A DNA stretch of 64,000 nucleotides from Streptomyces sp. ISL-43 (GCF_018614195.1 NZ_JAGGOT010000013.1:310339-374338), one strand, 5' to 3'; shown: positions 7,807 to 19,852, counted from the first letter of the stretch. The notes: generated by a model not told the origin, from the sequence alone. Numbers and translations: made by a program.

Positions 7807-10475
7807 TGGAGTCGGCTGAAATCCGCCGCCGCTGGCTGAGCTTCTTCGAGGAGCGCGGTCACACCGTTGTCCCTTCGGCGTCGCTCATCGCGGACGACCC
7901 GACTCTGCTGCTGGTGCCCGCCGGCATGGTGCCGTTCAAGCCGTACTTCCTCGGCGAGGTCAAGCCGCCGGCGCCCACGCTCACCAGCGTGCAGAAGTGC
8001 GTCCGTACGCCGGACATCGAAGAGGTCGGCAAGACCACCCGCCACGGCACGTTCTTCCAGATGTGCGGCAACTTCTCCTTCGGCGACTACTTCAAGGAAG
8101 GCGCCATCCAGTACGCCTGGGAGCTGCTCACCAGCTCCGTGGCGGACGGCGGCTACGGCCTGGAGCCGGAGAAGCTCTGGATCACGGTCTACCTCGACGA
8201 CGACGAGGCCGAGGCCATCTGGCGCGACAAGATCGGCGTGCCGGCCGAGCGCATCCAGCGCCTGGGCAAGAAGGACAACTTCTGGTCCATGGGCGTCCCG
8301 GGTCCCTGCGGCCCCTGCTCGGAGATCAACTACGACCGCGGCCCCGAGTTCGGCGTCGAGGGCGGCCCGGCCGTCAACGACGAGCGCTACGTGGAGATCT
8401 GGAACCTGGTCTTCATGCAGTACGAGCGCGGCGCCGGCGACGGCAAGGAAGACTTCCCGATCCTCGGCGACCTGCCGTCGAAGAACATCGACACGGGTCT
8501 CGGCCTCGAACGCCTCGCGATGATCCTGCAGGGCGTGCAGAACATGTACGAGACCGACACCCTGCGCGTGGTCATGGACAAGGCCACCGAGCTGACGGGC
8601 GTGCAGTACGGCGCCGCCCAGGGCACCGACGTCTCGCTGCGCGTGGTCGCCGACCACATCCGTACCTCCGCCATGCTCATCGGCGACGGCGTCACCCCCG
8701 GCAACGAGGGCCGCGGCTACGTGCTGCGCCGCATCATGCGCCGCGCCATCCGCAACATGCGCCTCATGGGCGCCACGGGCCCGGTCATCCAGGAGCTCGT
8801 CGACGTCGTGATCGACACGATGGGGCAGCAGTACCCGGAGCTCGTGACCGACCGCAAGCGCATCGAGACCGTCGCGCTCGCCGAAGAGGCCGCCTTCGTG
8901 AAGGCCCTGCGCGGCGGCACGAACATCCTCGACACCGCCATCACCGAGACCAAGGCCACCGGTGGCACGGTCCTGGCCGGCGACAAGGCGTTCCTGCTCC
9001 ACGACACCTGGGGCTTCCCGATCGACCTGACCCTGGAGATGGCCGCCGAACAGGGCCTCGCCGTGGACCAGGACGGCTTCCGCCGCCTGATGCAGGAGCA
9101 GCGCGACAAGGCCAAGGCCGACGCCAAGGCCAAGAAGACCGGCCACGCGGACATGTCCGCCTACCGGGAGATCGCCGACGGCTCCGGCGCCACCGAGTTC
9201 ACCGGCTACGCCACCAACCAGGGCGAGTCCACCATCGTCGGCCTCCTGGTCAACGGCGTCTCCGCGCCCGCCGCCTCCGAGGGCGACGAGGTCGAGGTCG
9301 TCCTGGACCGCACCCCCTTCTACGCCGAGGGCGGCGGCCAGCTCGCCGACCAGGGCCGCATCAAGCTCGACTCCGGCGCCGTCATCGTCATCCGTGACGT
9401 GCAGCAGCCGGTCCCGGGCGTCTCCGTGCACAAGGGTTCGGTCCAGGTCGGCGAGGTGACGGTGGGCGCCTCCGCGTACGCCGCCATCGACGTGAGCCGC
9501 CGCCGGGCCATCGCCCGCGCCCACTCGGCCACGCACCTGACCCACCAGGCGCTGCGCGACGCCCTGGGCCCGACCGCCGCCCAGGCCGGTTCCGAGAACT
9601 CGCCCGGCCGCTTCCGCTTCGACTTCGGCTCGCCGAACGCCGTTCCCGGCTCGGTCCTCACCGACGTCGAGCAGAAGATCAACGACGTGCTCTCCCGCGA
9701 GCTCGACGTCACCGCCGAGATCATGAGCATCGACGAGGCGAAGAAGCAGGGAGCCATCGCCGAGTTCGGCGAGAAGTACGGCGAGCGCGTGCGCGTCGTG
9801 ACCATCGGCGACTTCTCCAAGGAGCTGTGCGGCGGCACCCACGTCGGCAACACCAGCCAGCTCGGCCTGGTGAAGCTGCTCGGCGAGTCCTCCATCGGCT
9901 CCGGCGTGCGTCGCGTCGAGGCTCTCGTCGGCGTGGACGCGTACAACTTCCTCGCCAAGGAGCACACGGTCGTCGCCCAGCTCCAGGAGCTGGTCAAGGG
10001 CCGTCCGGAGGAGCTGCCGGAGAAGATCGCCTCCATGCTCGGCAAGCTGAAGGACGCCGAGAAGGAGATCGAGAAGTTCCGCGCGGAGAAGGTCCTCCAG
10101 GCCGCCGCCGGTCTCGCCGCCAACGCCCAGAACATCCACGGCGTCGCCCTCGTCGTCGGCCAGGTGCCGGACGGCACCGGCGCCGACGACCTGCGCAAGT
10201 TGGTCCTCGACGTCCGCGGCCGCATCCAGGGCGACCGCCCGGCCGTCGTGGCCCTGTTCACCACGGCGAACGACCGCCCGCTGACCGTCATCGCCACCAA
10301 CGAGGCGGCCCGCGAGCGCGGCCTCAAGGCCGGCGACCTGGTCCGTACGGCCGCCAAGACCCTCGGCGGCGGCGGTGGCGGCAAGCCGGACGTCGCCCAG
10401 GGCGGCGGCCAGAACCCGGCCGCCATCCCCGAGGCCATCAGCGCCGTCGAGCGCCTCGTCGTAGAGACGGCCTGA
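7806..10475 (+). CDS. alaS: Alanyl-tRNA synthetase
   Basis: 889 residues, full family length. Charges tRNA-Ala and edits mischarged Ser/Gly. In order: class II aminoacylation core ([11 protein letters not shown], motif 2 region [19 protein letters not shown], motif 3 [13 protein letters not shown]), tRNA-recognition region, editing domain with HSATH near residue 570 and CGGTHVG near residue 676 providing the zinc-site His and Cys, and a C-Ala domain with [15 protein letters not shown]. Its ATG overlaps the stop of the DUF6167 gene, and ruvX follows after 2 bp, so a four-gene operon is likely. No T-box-like leader is visible. Confidence 0.98.
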   Translation: MESAEIRRRWLSFFEERGHTVVPSASLIADDPTLLLVPAGMVPFKPYFLGEVKPPAPTLTSVQKCVRTPDIEEVGKTTRHGTFFQMCGNFSFGDYFKEGAIQYAWELLTSSVADGGYGLEPEKLWITVYLDDDEAEAIWRDKIGVPAERIQRLGKKDNFWSMGVPGPCGPCSEINYDRGPEFGVEGGPAVNDERYVEIWNLVFMQYERGAGDGKEDFPILGDLPSKNIDTGLGLERLAMILQGVQNMYETDTLRVVMDKATELTGVQYGAAQGTDVSLRVVADHIRTSAMLIGDGVTPGNEGRGYVLRRIMRRAIRNMRLMGATGPVIQELVDVVIDTMGQQYPELVTDRKRIETVALAEEAAFVKALRGGTNILDTAITETKATGGTVLAGDKAFLLHDTWGFPIDLTLEMAAEQGLAVDQDGFRRLMQEQRDKAKADAKAKKTGHADMSAYREIADGSGATEFTGYATNQGESTIVGLLVNGVSAPAASEGDEVEVVLDRTPFYAEGGGQLADQGRIKLDSGAVIVIRDVQQPVPGVSVHKGSVQVGEVTVGASAYAAIDVSRRRAIARAHSATHLTHQALRDALGPTAAQAGSENSPGRFRFDFGSPNAVPGSVLTDVEQKINDVLSRELDVTAEIMSIDEAKKQGAIAEFGEKYGERVRVVTIGDFSKELCGGTHVGNTSQLGLVKLLGESSIGSGVRRVEALVGVDAYNFLAKEHTVVAQLQELVKGRPEELPEKIASMLGKLKDAEKEIEKFRAEKVLQAAAGLAANAQNIHGVALVVGQVPDGTGADDLRKLVLDVRGRIQGDRPAVVALFTTANDRPLTVIATNEAARERGLKAGDLVRTAAKTLGGGGGGKPDVAQGGGQNPAAIPEAISAVERLVVETA

Positions 10476-10477
10476 CG

Positions 10478-10948
10478 ATGACACTGCGCCGCGGCCGCCG
10501 GCTCGCCATCGATGTCGGGGACGCCCGGATCGGGGTCGCCTCGTGCGACCCCGATGGGGTGTTGGCCACACCGGTGGAAACCGTCCCGGGCCGGGACATC
10601 CCCTTCGCCCACCGGCGGCTTCGGCAACTCGTCGAGGAGTACGACCCCATCGAGGTGGTGGTCGGTCTGCCCCGCTCGCTCAGCGGGCGGGAGGGGCCGG
10701 CCGCGGCCAAGTGCCGCGCCTTCGCCACGGAACTCGCCAAGGGCATCAAGCCCGTGACGGTCCGTCTGGTGGACGAGCGGATGACGACCGTCACCGCCGC
10801 CCAGGGGCTGCGGGCCTCGGGACGCAACGCGAAGAAGGGCCGGTCGGTCATCGACCAGGCGGCCGCCGTGGTGATCCTGCAGAACGCTTTGGAGACCGAA
10901 CGGGTATCAGGTAATCCGCCCGGTGAGTGCGTCGAAGTGGTTGTCTGA
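10478..10948 (+). CDS. ruvX: Holliday junction resolvase-like protein (RuvX/YqgF)
   Basis: 156 residues. RNase H-fold protein of the YqgF family, needed for 16S rRNA 5-prime-end processing in bacteria studied and also proposed as a Holliday junction resolvase. Conserved acidic sites are visible: AIDVGDARIGVA near the N-terminus, VGLPRSLSG, the E in VDERMTT, and the D in SVIDQAAAVVILQ near residue 130. The ATG at 10478 lies 2 bp after the alaS stop; the longer frame upstream is only alaS antisense-frame coding. alaS-ruvX pairing is common in Gram-positive genomes. Confidence 0.93.
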   Translation: MTLRRGRRLAIDVGDARIGVASCDPDGVLATPVETVPGRDIPFAHRRLRQLVEEYDPIEVVVGLPRSLSGREGPAAAKCRAFATELAKGIKPVTVRLVDERMTTVTAAQGLRASGRNAKKGRSVIDQAAAVVILQNALETERVSGNPPGECVEVVV

Positions 10949-11073
10949 TCGCGATACGGTAACGTTCCGCGCGAAGTGGCGGCATTCGAACAGCCGTCGC
11001 CCACCAAGAGGCGGAACCGGGTGTCGCGGCGGACGGAGCCGCGGCCAACGCCCTGCGGCGCGCTAGGGGATCG

Positions 11074-12852
11074 ATGACTGAGTATCGCCGGGGCCCTGGC
11101 TCCGAACCGTGGCACCCCGAGGATCCCCAGTACGGGGATCAGGGGTGGACCGGGCACGAGGCCCAGCAGGGTCGGATGCCTTACGTCGATGGTCAGCAGC
11201 AGTATCCGCAGGAGCCGCAGTACCAGGAGCAGCAGCAGTACCCGCAGTACCAGGAGCAGCCGCAGTACCAGCAGCACCCGCAGTACCAGGGCCAGCCGCA
11301 GTACCAGCAGGAGCCGCAGTACCAGCAGCAGGTCCAGTACCAGCAGCAGACGCACCAGCAGCAGGCCTACCAGCAGCACCAGGAGACGTACGGGGGCCAG
11401 GGCTGGGACACCGGCCAGGTCCCGGTCGGCCCGGACCAGAACCGCGGTTTCGAGCCGAACGCCGGTTTCGACCCCCAGTACGCGAACGCCGCGCCGTCCG
11501 CCGACCCGTACGCGGGGGCGGATCCGTATGCCCAGCAGCAGGCGAGCGGCTACCCCGGCGAGGCCCCCGACCTCTACGGCACCCCCGAGGCCTTCCCGCC
11601 GCCGCGCCCCCCGGGCCGGCGGCACCTGGAACCGGAGGAGCGGTGGCAGGAGGAGGAGGTCAAGGCCGACGAGGCCGAGGACTCCTTCCTCGGTGGCGGC
11701 GACGACGGTGACGACGACGAGCCCGGCGGCCGCCGCGGCCGTTCCGGCGGCAAGCCGAAGAAGCGCAGCGGCATGGCCTGCCTCATCGCGGCCGTGGTCA
11801 TCGTCGGTGTGCTCGGTGGTGGCGGGTACTACGGCTACAGCTACATCAAGGACAAGTTCGCCTCGGCCGAGGACTTCGCGGGCTCCGGCATCGACGAGAC
11901 CGTCGACGTGGAGATCCCCAAGGGCGCGGGCCTGGGCCAGATGGGCCGGATCCTCAAGCAGGCGGGCGTGGTCGCGAGCGCCCAGGCGTTCGTGGACGCG
12001 GCGAACGCCAACCCCAAGGGCAAGGCGATCCAGCCCGGCGTCTATCCGCTCAAGAAGAAGATGTCGGCCGCCTCGGCGGTCGAGGTCATGACCGACCCCT
12101 CCAAGCTGCACGTGCTCACCATCTCCGAGGGCATGCGCAACACCACGGTCTACGACGCGATCGACCGGAAGCTCGAAAAACCGGCGGGCACCACCAAGGA
12201 CATCGCCTTCCGCGAGGCCAAGAACCTCGGCCTGCCGGCGTGGGCGAACAACGACCCGAAGCTCATGGACCCGCTCGAGGGCTTCCTGTACCCGATGCGC
12301 TACGACCTGACCAAGGACAGCACGCCGGAGTCCCTGCTCAAGCAGATGGTCAAGAACGCGACCGACAAGTACGGGGAGCTCGGGGTCGAGGGCAAGGCCA
12401 AGGAGCTGGGCCTGGAGAACCCGATCCAGGTGATCACGGTCGCCAGCCTCGTCAACGCCGAGGGCAAGAACCACGACGACTTCCGGAAGATGTCGGAGGT
12501 GGTCTACAACCGCCTCAAGAAGACCAACGACGTCACGAACCGGAAGATCCAGTTCGACTCGACGTACAACTACGTCAAGGGCACGAGCGAGATCAACTTC
12601 AACCTCACGGAGGCCAAGGCCTTCGTCCACCCCTACAACACGCACAACGTGGCGGGACTGCCCCCGGGCCCGATCGGGAACCCCGGCCTGGACGCGCTGA
12701 CCGCTACGCTCAGCCCGGACCACGGCGGCTGGATGTTCTTCGTGTCGGTCGACGGCGACAAGACGACCTTCACCAAGACGTACGACGAGCACCTGAAGCT
12801 CGTCGACGAGTTCCAGGCACGGCAGAAGCAGAAGACAGAGAACGGCGGGTAG
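11074..12852 (+). CDS. mltG: Endolytic murein transglycosylase MltG with Gln/Tyr-rich cytoplasmic tail
   Basis: 592 residues. Cuts nascent peptidoglycan strands at the membrane and so sets glycan length. The first about 230 residues are cytoplasmic and disordered, with a PQYQ-type repeat block (residues about 39-105) and an acidic stretch. A single membrane helix lies at about 231-253 (MACLIAAVVIVGVLGGGGYYGY). The extracellular YceG domain follows with a LysM-like part, then EGFLYPMRYDL, the catalytic-Glu region ASLVNAEGKN, and the typical NTHNVAGLPPGPIGNPG. aroE begins 6 bp downstream, suggesting one transcript. ATG 11074 is preceded by AGGGGA. The tail is far longer than in E. coli MltG. 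Confidence 0.95.
   Translation: MTEYRRGPGSEPWHPEDPQYGDQGWTGHEAQQGRMPYVDGQQQYPQEPQYQEQQQYPQYQEQPQYQQHPQYQGQPQYQQEPQYQQQVQYQQQTHQQQAYQQHQETYGGQGWDTGQVPVGPDQNRGFEPNAGFDPQYANAAPSADPYAGADPYAQQQASGYPGEAPDLYGTPEAFPPPRPPGRRHLEPEERWQEEEVKADEAEDSFLGGGDDGDDDEPGGRRGRSGGKPKKRSGMACLIAAVVIVGVLGGGGYYGYSYIKDKFASAEDFAGSGIDETVDVEIPKGAGLGQMGRILKQAGVVASAQAFVDAANANPKGKAIQPGVYPLKKKMSAASAVEVMTDPSKLHVLTISEGMRNTTVYDAIDRKLEKPAGTTKDIAFREAKNLGLPAWANNDPKLMDPLEGFLYPMRYDLTKDSTPESLLKQMVKNATDKYGELGVEGKAKELGLENPIQVITVASLVNAEGKNHDDFRKMSEVVYNRLKKTNDVTNRKIQFDSTYNYVKGTSEINFNLTEAKAFVHPYNTHNVAGLPPGPIGNPGLDALTATLSPDHGGWMFFVSVDGDKTTFTKTYDEHLKLVDEFQARQKQKTENGG
11188..11388 (+). repeat. Coding tandem repeat, PQYQ-type pentapeptides in MltG
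   Basis: About 67 codons in which CAG and TAC codons recur with roughly 15-base spacing (PQYQE, PQYQQ, PQYQG units). It gives the MltG N-terminal tail an intrinsically disordered, Gln/Tyr-rich composition. Copy number is likely to vary between strains. Confidence 0.8.
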
Positions 12853-12858
12853 CGGAAC

Positions 12859-13686
12859 ATGGCACGGATACGGGCCGCGGTGCTGGGTTCGCCCATCGAG
12901 CACTCCCTTTCGCCGGTGCTGCACCGCGCCGCGTACCAGGAGCTCGGCCTCGCCGACTGGTCGTACGACCGCTTCGAGATCGACGAGGCCGCGCTCCCCG
13001 GGTTCATGGCACAGCTCGGCCCCGAGTGGGCCGGGCTGTCGCTGACCATGCCGCTCAAGCGGGCGATCATCCCGCTGCTCGACGGCATCAGCGACACGGC
13101 CGCCTCCGTCGAGGCGGTCAACACGGTCGTCTTCACCGAGGACGGCCGCCGCGTCGGCGACAACACCGACATCCCCGGCCTGCTCTCCGCCCTAGGCGAG
13201 CAGGGCGTGACCAAGGTGGAGTCCGCCGCGATCCTCGGCGCCGGCGCCACCGCCTCCTCGGCGCTCGCCGCGCTCGCGCGGATCTGCTCCGGTGAGGTGA
13301 CCGCGTACGTACGCTCGGCGGCCCGCGCCGCCGAGATGCGCGAGTGGGGCGAGCGGCTCGGCGTGGACGTCCGCACGGCCGACTGGTCACGGGCCGCCGA
13401 GGCGCTGGCCGCCCCGCTGGTCATCGCGACCACCCCGGCCGGTGCCACCGACGAGCTGGCCGGCTCCGTGCCCGCCGGGCCGGGCACGCTCTTCGACGTC
13501 CTCTACGACCCGTGGCCCACCGCGCTCGCCGCGGCCTGGTCGGGCCGCGGCGGCAAGCTGCTCGGCGGCCTGGACCTGCTGGTCCACCAGGCGGTCCTGC
13601 AGGTCGAGCAGATGACCGGCCGCCCCGCCGCGCCCCTGGCGGCCATGCGGGCCGCCGGCGAAGCGGCCCTGCTCGCCCGGCACTGA
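12859..13686 (+). CDS. aroE: Shikimate dehydrogenase
   Basis: 275 residues. Reduces 3-dehydroshikimate to shikimate with NADPH, fourth step of the shikimate route. Seen: substrate-binding SPIEHSLSPVLHRAAY at the N-terminus, the catalytic lysine region LSLTMPLKR at about residues 57-65, NTDIPGLLSAL, and a nucleotide-binding GAGATASSALAAL near residue 135. The length fits AroE rather than YdiB-like paralogues. It starts 6 bp after mltG and stands ahead of aroC-aroK-aroB, separated from them by 180 bp that contain a small GC hairpin at 13718-13734. Confidence 0.95.
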   Translation: MARIRAAVLGSPIEHSLSPVLHRAAYQELGLADWSYDRFEIDEAALPGFMAQLGPEWAGLSLTMPLKRAIIPLLDGISDTAASVEAVNTVVFTEDGRRVGDNTDIPGLLSALGEQGVTKVESAAILGAGATASSALAALARICSGEVTAYVRSAARAAEMREWGERLGVDVRTADWSRAAEALAAPLVIATTPAGATDELAGSVPAGPGTLFDVLYDPWPTALAAAWSGRGGKLLGGLDLLVHQAVLQVEQMTGRPAAPLAAMRAAGEAALLARH

Positions 13687-13866
13687 GCGGCCGCCCGGGC
13701 CTCCGCTAGATTCACTTCCCGCCTTACGGGCGGGTGCGCCGCCGTCCGACAGCTGGACCGGAGGGCGGTGCACCGGCCCGGACATGGGAGGATCGGGTGA
13801 AGGCGGGTCCGGGCCGCGCACCCGATCGCGCCGTCGCTGAATCAGGCGCGAGCATGAGGAGCATCG

Positions 13867-15047
13867 TTGAGCAGGTTGCGTTGGCTGACCGCCGGGGAAT
13901 CGCACGGCCCGGCGCTGGTAGCGACGCTGGAGGGGCTTCCCGCCGGCGTTCCGGTCACCACGGAGCTGGTGGCCGACCACCTGGCCCGCCGCCGGCTCGG
14001 TTACGGCCGCGGTGCCCGGATGAAGTTCGAACAGGACGAGGTGACCTTCCTCGGCGGTGTCCGCCACGGTCTCTCCCTCGGCTCCCCGGTCGCCGTGATG
14101 ATCGGAAACACCGAGTGGCCGAAGTGGGAGAAGGTCATGTCGGCCGACCCCGTGGACCCCTCGGAGCTCAAGGAGACCGGCCGCAACGCGCCGCTCACCC
14201 GGCCCCGTCCCGGCCACGCCGACCTCGCCGGCATGCAGAAGTACGGCTTCGACGAGGCCCGGCCGATCCTGGAGCGCGCCAGCGCCCGTGAGACCGCCGC
14301 CCGCGTGGCCCTCGGCGCCATCGCCCGCTCCTTCATCAAGGAGGTCGCGGGCATCGAGATCGTCTCCCACGTCGTGGAGCTGGCGGCCGCCAAGGCCCCG
14401 TACGGCGTCTACCCGACCCCCGCCGACGTCGAGAAGCTCGACGCCGACCCGGTGCGCTGCCTCGACGCCGACGCGTCGAAGGCGATGGTCGCGGAGATCG
14501 ACCAGGCCCACAAGGACGGCGACACCCTCGGCGGCGTCGTCGAGGTCCTCGCCTACGGGGTTCCCGTCGGCCTCGGCTCGCACGTGCACTGGGACCGCCG
14601 CCTCGACGCGCGCCTCGCGGCCGCGCTCATGGGCATCCAGGCCATCAAGGGCGTGGAGGTCGGCGACGGCTTCGACCTGGCCCGCGTACCCGGCTCGCAG
14701 GCGCACGACGAGATCGTCTCCACCCCCGAGGGCATCAAGCGCACCTCCGGCCGCTCCGGCGGCACCGAGGGCGGTCTGACGACCGGTGAGCTGCTGCGCG
14801 TACGGGCCGCGATGAAGCCGATCGCGACCGTGCCGAAGGCCCTCGCGACCGTGGACGTGGCCACCGGAGAGGCGACGGTTGCCCACCACCAGCGCTCCGA
14901 CGTCTGTGCCGTGCCCGCCGCGGGCATCGTCGCCGAGGCCATGGTCGCCCTGGTGCTGGCCGACGCCGTCGTGGAGAAGTTCGGCGGCGACTCCGTCCCG
15001 GAGACCCGCCGCAACGTCCGGTCGTACCTCGACAACCTGCAGATCCG

Positions 15048-15051
<4 letters not shown>
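13867..15051 (+). CDS. aroC: Chorismate synthase
   Basis: 394 residues. Converts EPSP to chorismate using reduced FMN, last step of the shikimate pathway. Signature motifs include GESHGPAL at the N-terminus, [28 protein letters not shown] and [13 protein letters not shown]. The start is TTG at 13867: the protein must begin [14 protein letters not shown], and a GAGGAG ribosome site at 13856-13861 lies 5 bases ahead of the TTG, with no ATG or GTG suitably placed. aroK overlaps by 4 nt (GTGA), so aroC, aroK and aroB form one coupled operon. Confidence 0.97.
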
Positions 15052-16666
<1,615 letters not shown>

Positions 16667-16667
16667 C

Positions 16668-16722
16668 CCGTCCGCCGGGGTCACGGCCGGGCCCCGGCCC
16701 TGTCGTGAGCCCCGGCGGACGG
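16668..16722 (+). terminator. Hairpin terminator after aroB
   Basis: 17-bp stem (CCGTCCGCCGGGG plus TCAC pairing with GTGA and CCCCGGCGGACGG, one bulged base) starts 1 base after the aroB stop and encloses a second GC hairpin. No T run follows, as is common for Streptomyces terminators. Confidence 0.75.
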
Positions 16723-16822
16723 CACGGTTCGGGCAACCGTGCGACCGAGTGACCCGACCAGCCCTCCGGGTCATATAACGTTCTCGCATCAGTCGTGCTG
16801 GAACGGGACGGAGTGGCAGCGG

Positions 16823-17572
16823 ATGCAGCATGGAGTGGCGGGCGGGAGCTGGGAGCCGTCGGGGGGTCAGCGCCCGGCGGCGCCCCCGCACCCGCAGGCG
16901 CCCCCGGCGCTGGGCTGGCCCGTACCGCCCGTGCCGCCCGCGTCCGTGCCCGTACCGGGGCCGCAGGACGGGGCCACCGGGCACATACCGCTGCCGCCCG
17001 CCGCCCCCGGCACCGGAGGCGCCACCCTCGCGGTGCTGCTGATCGGTCCCGCGGGCGCGGGCAAGACCACCGTGGCCCGCCACTGGGCGGGCACCCGGCC
17101 GGTCCCCACCGCGCACATCAGCCTGGACGACGTACGGGAATGGGTGTGCTCGGGCTTCGCGGACCCGCAGGCCGGCTGGAACGACCACTCCGAGGCCCAG
17201 TACCGCCTCGCCCGCCGCACCTGCGGCTTCGCCGCCCGCAACTTCCTGGCCAACGGGATCTCCTGCATCCTCGACGACGCCGTGTTCCCGGACCGCCCGG
17301 TCGTGGGCCTCGGCGGCTGGAAGCGCCACGTCGGGCCCGCGCTGCTGCCGGTCGTCCTGCTGCCCGGCCTGGAGATCGTCCTGGAGCGCAACGCGGCCCG
17401 CTCCGGGAACCGGCGGCTCTCCGACGAGGAAGTCGCGCGCATCCACGGCCGCATGGCGGGCTGGTACGGATCCGGGCTGCCGATCATCGACAACTCCCAT
17501 CTGGACATCGAGGGCACCGCCCGGGCCCTGGACGAGACCCTGGCCCGCGCCATATCGGCTCCGGCCTACTGA
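16823..17572 (+). CDS. P-loop AAA/zeta-like kinase domain protein of unknown function
   Basis: 249 residues. The first about 70 residues are Pro-rich and low in complexity. The rest is a compact P-loop domain: LIGPAGAGKTTVARHW (Walker A), LDDVREWV, then a CILDDAVFPDRP strand resembling Walker B, and a lid with ERNAARSGNRRLSDEEVARIHGRM. This arrangement resembles the AAA_33/zeta-toxin-like nucleotide kinase group. The ATG at 16823 is preferred to the longer open frame because GGAG precedes it and the sequence before it is not protein-like. Orthologues lie between aroB and the M24 peptidase gene in Streptomyces. Substrate not known. Confidence 0.75.
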   Translation: MQHGVAGGSWEPSGGQRPAAPPHPQAPPALGWPVPPVPPASVPVPGPQDGATGHIPLPPAAPGTGGATLAVLLIGPAGAGKTTVARHWAGTRPVPTAHISLDDVREWVCSGFADPQAGWNDHSEAQYRLARRTCGFAARNFLANGISCILDDAVFPDRPVVGLGGWKRHVGPALLPVVLLPGLEIVLERNAARSGNRRLSDEEVARIHGRMAGWYGSGLPIIDNSHLDIEGTARALDETLARAISAPAY

Positions 17573-17641
17573 GCCCATCCCGCCGAGCCCACCGCGTCCC
17601 CGTACGGCGGCGCTCGCCAGGCCGGATGCGCGAGCCGCTCG

Positions 17642-17647
17642 TAGGCT
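17642..17647 (+). promoter_or_regulatory. Candidate -10 element for leaderless M24 peptidase mRNA
   Basis: TAGGCT ends 7 bases before the ATG at 17655, with no ribosome site between. Third occurrence of this exact arrangement in the window. Confidence 0.4.
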
Positions 17648-17654
17648 CGGAAGC

Positions 17655-18764
17655 ATGTCAGACGTGTACGCGGCCCGCCGGGGCCTGCTTCGCGACCGCT
17701 GTGCGGCCGCCGGAAACGCCGCCGCACTCATCACGCGTCCGGCGAACGTCCGCTACCTCTCCGGGGCTTCGCCGCCGGGCGCCGTCCTGCTGGTCGGACC
17801 GGGCGGCGAGGACATGCTCTTCTGCGCGGGGCAGCCCTCCGGGGAGGCCGACGAGGGACGGCTCGACGAGAACCTGCGGCTCTCCGTGCTGGCCGGACCC
17901 GGCGCGGATCCCGCGGTCGCCGCCGCCGACCTGGCCGCCTCCTCGCACGCCGATTCCCTCGCCGTCGAGGAGCACCACATCACCGTGGGCCGGCACCGGG
18001 CCCTGCGCTCCGTGGCGCCCAGACTGCGCCTCGCCGATCTCGGGACCGCCGTCGAGCAGCAGCGCCTCGTCAAGGACGAGGAGGAGATCGCCTGTCTGCG
18101 GATCGCCGCCGAGATCGCCGACCAGGCCCTCGGCGAGCTGCTGGAATCGATCCTGGTGGGCCGCACCGAGCGGCACCTCGCCCTCGAACTGGAGCGCCGC
18201 CTCGTGGACCACGGCGCCGACGGCCCGGCCTTCCCGACCTCGGTCGGCACGGGCCCGCACTCCGGCCGCTCCCGGCACCGGCCTTCCGACCGGCGGGTGG
18301 AGGAAGGCGACTTCCTCTCCGTCTGTCTCGGCGCGAACTACCGGGGCTACCGCTGCGAGATCGGCCGGACCTTCGTGATCGGCACGACCCCCGCCGACTG
18401 GCAGATCGAGCTGTACGACCTCGTCTTCGCCGCCCAGAGGGCGGGCCGGGAGGCCCTGCTGCCCGGGGCCGCGTACCGGGACGTGGATCACGCCGCCCGC
18501 TCCGTGCTCGACTCCGCGGGTCACGGCGAGGCCCTCGCGGCGTGGACGGGACACGGCGTAGGTCTCGAAATCGACGAGGACCCGCAGCTTGCACCCACGG
18601 CCATGGGTAAACTGGACGCTTGCGTGCCGGTCACCGTCGAACCGGGGGTTCACCTCCCGGGCCGGGGCGGCGTCCGGATCGATGACACGCTCGTCGTTCG
18701 CCCCGAGGCGGACGGCGGTCCCGAGCTACTCACCATTACGACCAAGGAGCTGCTCGCGCTCTAG
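17655..18764 (+). CDS. Aminopeptidase P (M24) family protein with altered metal ligands
   Basis: 369 residues with the creatinase-like N-terminal domain (about 1-130) and the M24 pita-bread domain (about 145-360). M24 peptidases bind two metals through Asp, Asp, His, Glu, Glu. Aligning by eye, the ligands here read Cys224 (SVCLGA), Glu235 (RCEIGRT), His300 (TGHGVGLE), Glu329 (VTVEPGV) and Asp343 (VRIDDT), so at least the first ligand is lost and two are conservative changes. It may be a non-peptidase relative or use other metals. It lies immediately upstream of efp, as in many bacteria where a PepP homologue precedes efp. Probably leaderless. Confidence 0.8.
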   Translation: MSDVYAARRGLLRDRCAAAGNAAALITRPANVRYLSGASPPGAVLLVGPGGEDMLFCAGQPSGEADEGRLDENLRLSVLAGPGADPAVAAADLAASSHADSLAVEEHHITVGRHRALRSVAPRLRLADLGTAVEQQRLVKDEEEIACLRIAAEIADQALGELLESILVGRTERHLALELERRLVDHGADGPAFPTSVGTGPHSGRSRHRPSDRRVEEGDFLSVCLGANYRGYRCEIGRTFVIGTTPADWQIELYDLVFAAQRAGREALLPGAAYRDVDHAARSVLDSAGHGEALAAWTGHGVGLEIDEDPQLAPTAMGKLDACVPVTVEPGVHLPGRGGVRIDDTLVVRPEADGGPELLTITTKELLAL

Positions 18765-18823
18765 CCCGCATCGCCGGGCTGTGCGCGCACCCGTGGTCTT
18801 CCAGTGCAGGAGATTCCCAAACC

Positions 18824-19390
18824 GTGGCTTCCACGAACGACCTCAAGAACGGCATGGTGCTGAAGCTCGACGGGGGCCAGCTCTGGGCCGTCGTCGAGTT
18901 CCAGCACGTCAAGCCCGGCAAGGGCCCGGCCTTCGTGCGCACCAAGCTGAAGAGCGTCATGTCCGGCAAGGTCGTCGACAAGACGTTCAACGCCGGCACC
19001 AAGGTCGAGACGGCCACCATCGACCGCCGCGACATGCAGTTCTCGTACATGGACGGCGAGTACTTCGTCTTCATGGACATGGAGGACTTCGACCAGCTGA
19101 TGGTCGACCGGAAGGCCGTCGCCGACGCCGCCAACTTCCTCATCGAGGGCATGACCGCCTCCGTGGCCCGCCACGAGGGCGAGGTGCTCTACGTCGAGCT
19201 CCCGGCCGCCGTCGAGCTGGTCATCCAGCACACCGACCCGGGCGTCCAGGGCGACCGCTCCACCGGCGGCACCAAGCCGGCGACGCTGGAGACGGGCCAC
19301 GAGATCCAGGTTCCCCTCTTCGTCAACACCGGCGAGAAGGTCAAGGTCGACACCCGCACCAGCGACTACCTCGGCCGGGTGAACAGCTAA
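18824..19390 (+). CDS. efp: Elongation factor P
   Basis: 188 residues. Relieves ribosome stalling at polyproline stretches. Three OB-like domains are evident: N-terminal KOW-like with the loop [12 protein letters not shown], whose lysine at the tip (K32 region) corresponds to the residue modified in other bacteria, a middle domain [13 protein letters not shown], and the C-terminal signature [30 protein letters not shown] start; a GTGCAGGAG ribosome site lies upstream. nusB begins 2 bp after the stop. Confidence 0.97.
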   Translation: MASTNDLKNGMVLKLDGGQLWAVVEFQHVKPGKGPAFVRTKLKSVMSGKVVDKTFNAGTKVETATIDRRDMQFSYMDGEYFVFMDMEDFDQLMVDRKAVADAANFLIEGMTASVARHEGEVLYVELPAAVELVIQHTDPGVQGDRSTGGTKPATLETGHEIQVPLFVNTGEKVKVDTRTSDYLGRVNS

Positions 19391-19392
19391 CC

Positions 19393-19830
19393 GTGGCTGC
19401 CCGGAGCAACGCGCGCAAGCGCGCTTTCCAGATCCTGTTCGAGGCCGACCAGCGCGGGGTGTCCGTGCGCGAGGTCCTCGCGGACTGGGTCCGCCACTCG
19501 CGGTCGGACACCGACCGCCAGCCCGCGGTGAACGAGTTCACCATGGAGCTCGTCGAGGGGTACGCCGACAAGGTGGACCGCATCGACGATCTGATCGCCA
19601 CCTACGCGGTGGACTGGGACCTCGACCGCATGCCGGTCGTGGACCGGAACATCGTGCGCCTCGGCGCCTACGAGCTGATCTGGGTGGACGGCACCCCGGA
19701 CGCCGTGGCGATCGATGAGGCCGTCCAGCTGGCCAAGGAGTTCTCCACGGACGAGTCGCCCTCGTTCGTGAACGGACTGCTCGGCCGCTTCAAGGACCTC
19801 AAGCCGAAGCTGCGTCGCAGCGAGAGCTGA
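19393..19830 (+). CDS. nusB: Transcription antitermination factor NusB
   Basis: 145 residues. All-helical partner of NusE (S10) in rRNA antitermination. Motifs: ARKRAFQILFEAD at the N-terminus, YAVDWDLDRMPVVDRNIVRLGAYEL and AIDEAVQLAKEFS...FVNGLLGR at the C-terminus. GTG start 2 bp after efp; the longer open frame upstream is efp sequence read in another phase. Two strong hairpins follow and separate it from convergent bldD. Confidence 0.96.
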   Translation: MAARSNARKRAFQILFEADQRGVSVREVLADWVRHSRSDTDRQPAVNEFTMELVEGYADKVDRIDDLIATYAVDWDLDRMPVVDRNIVRLGAYELIWVDGTPDAVAIDEAVQLAKEFSTDESPSFVNGLLGRFKDLKPKLRRSES

Positions 19831-19852
19831 CACGCGCCGGTCCGGCGCGGAC

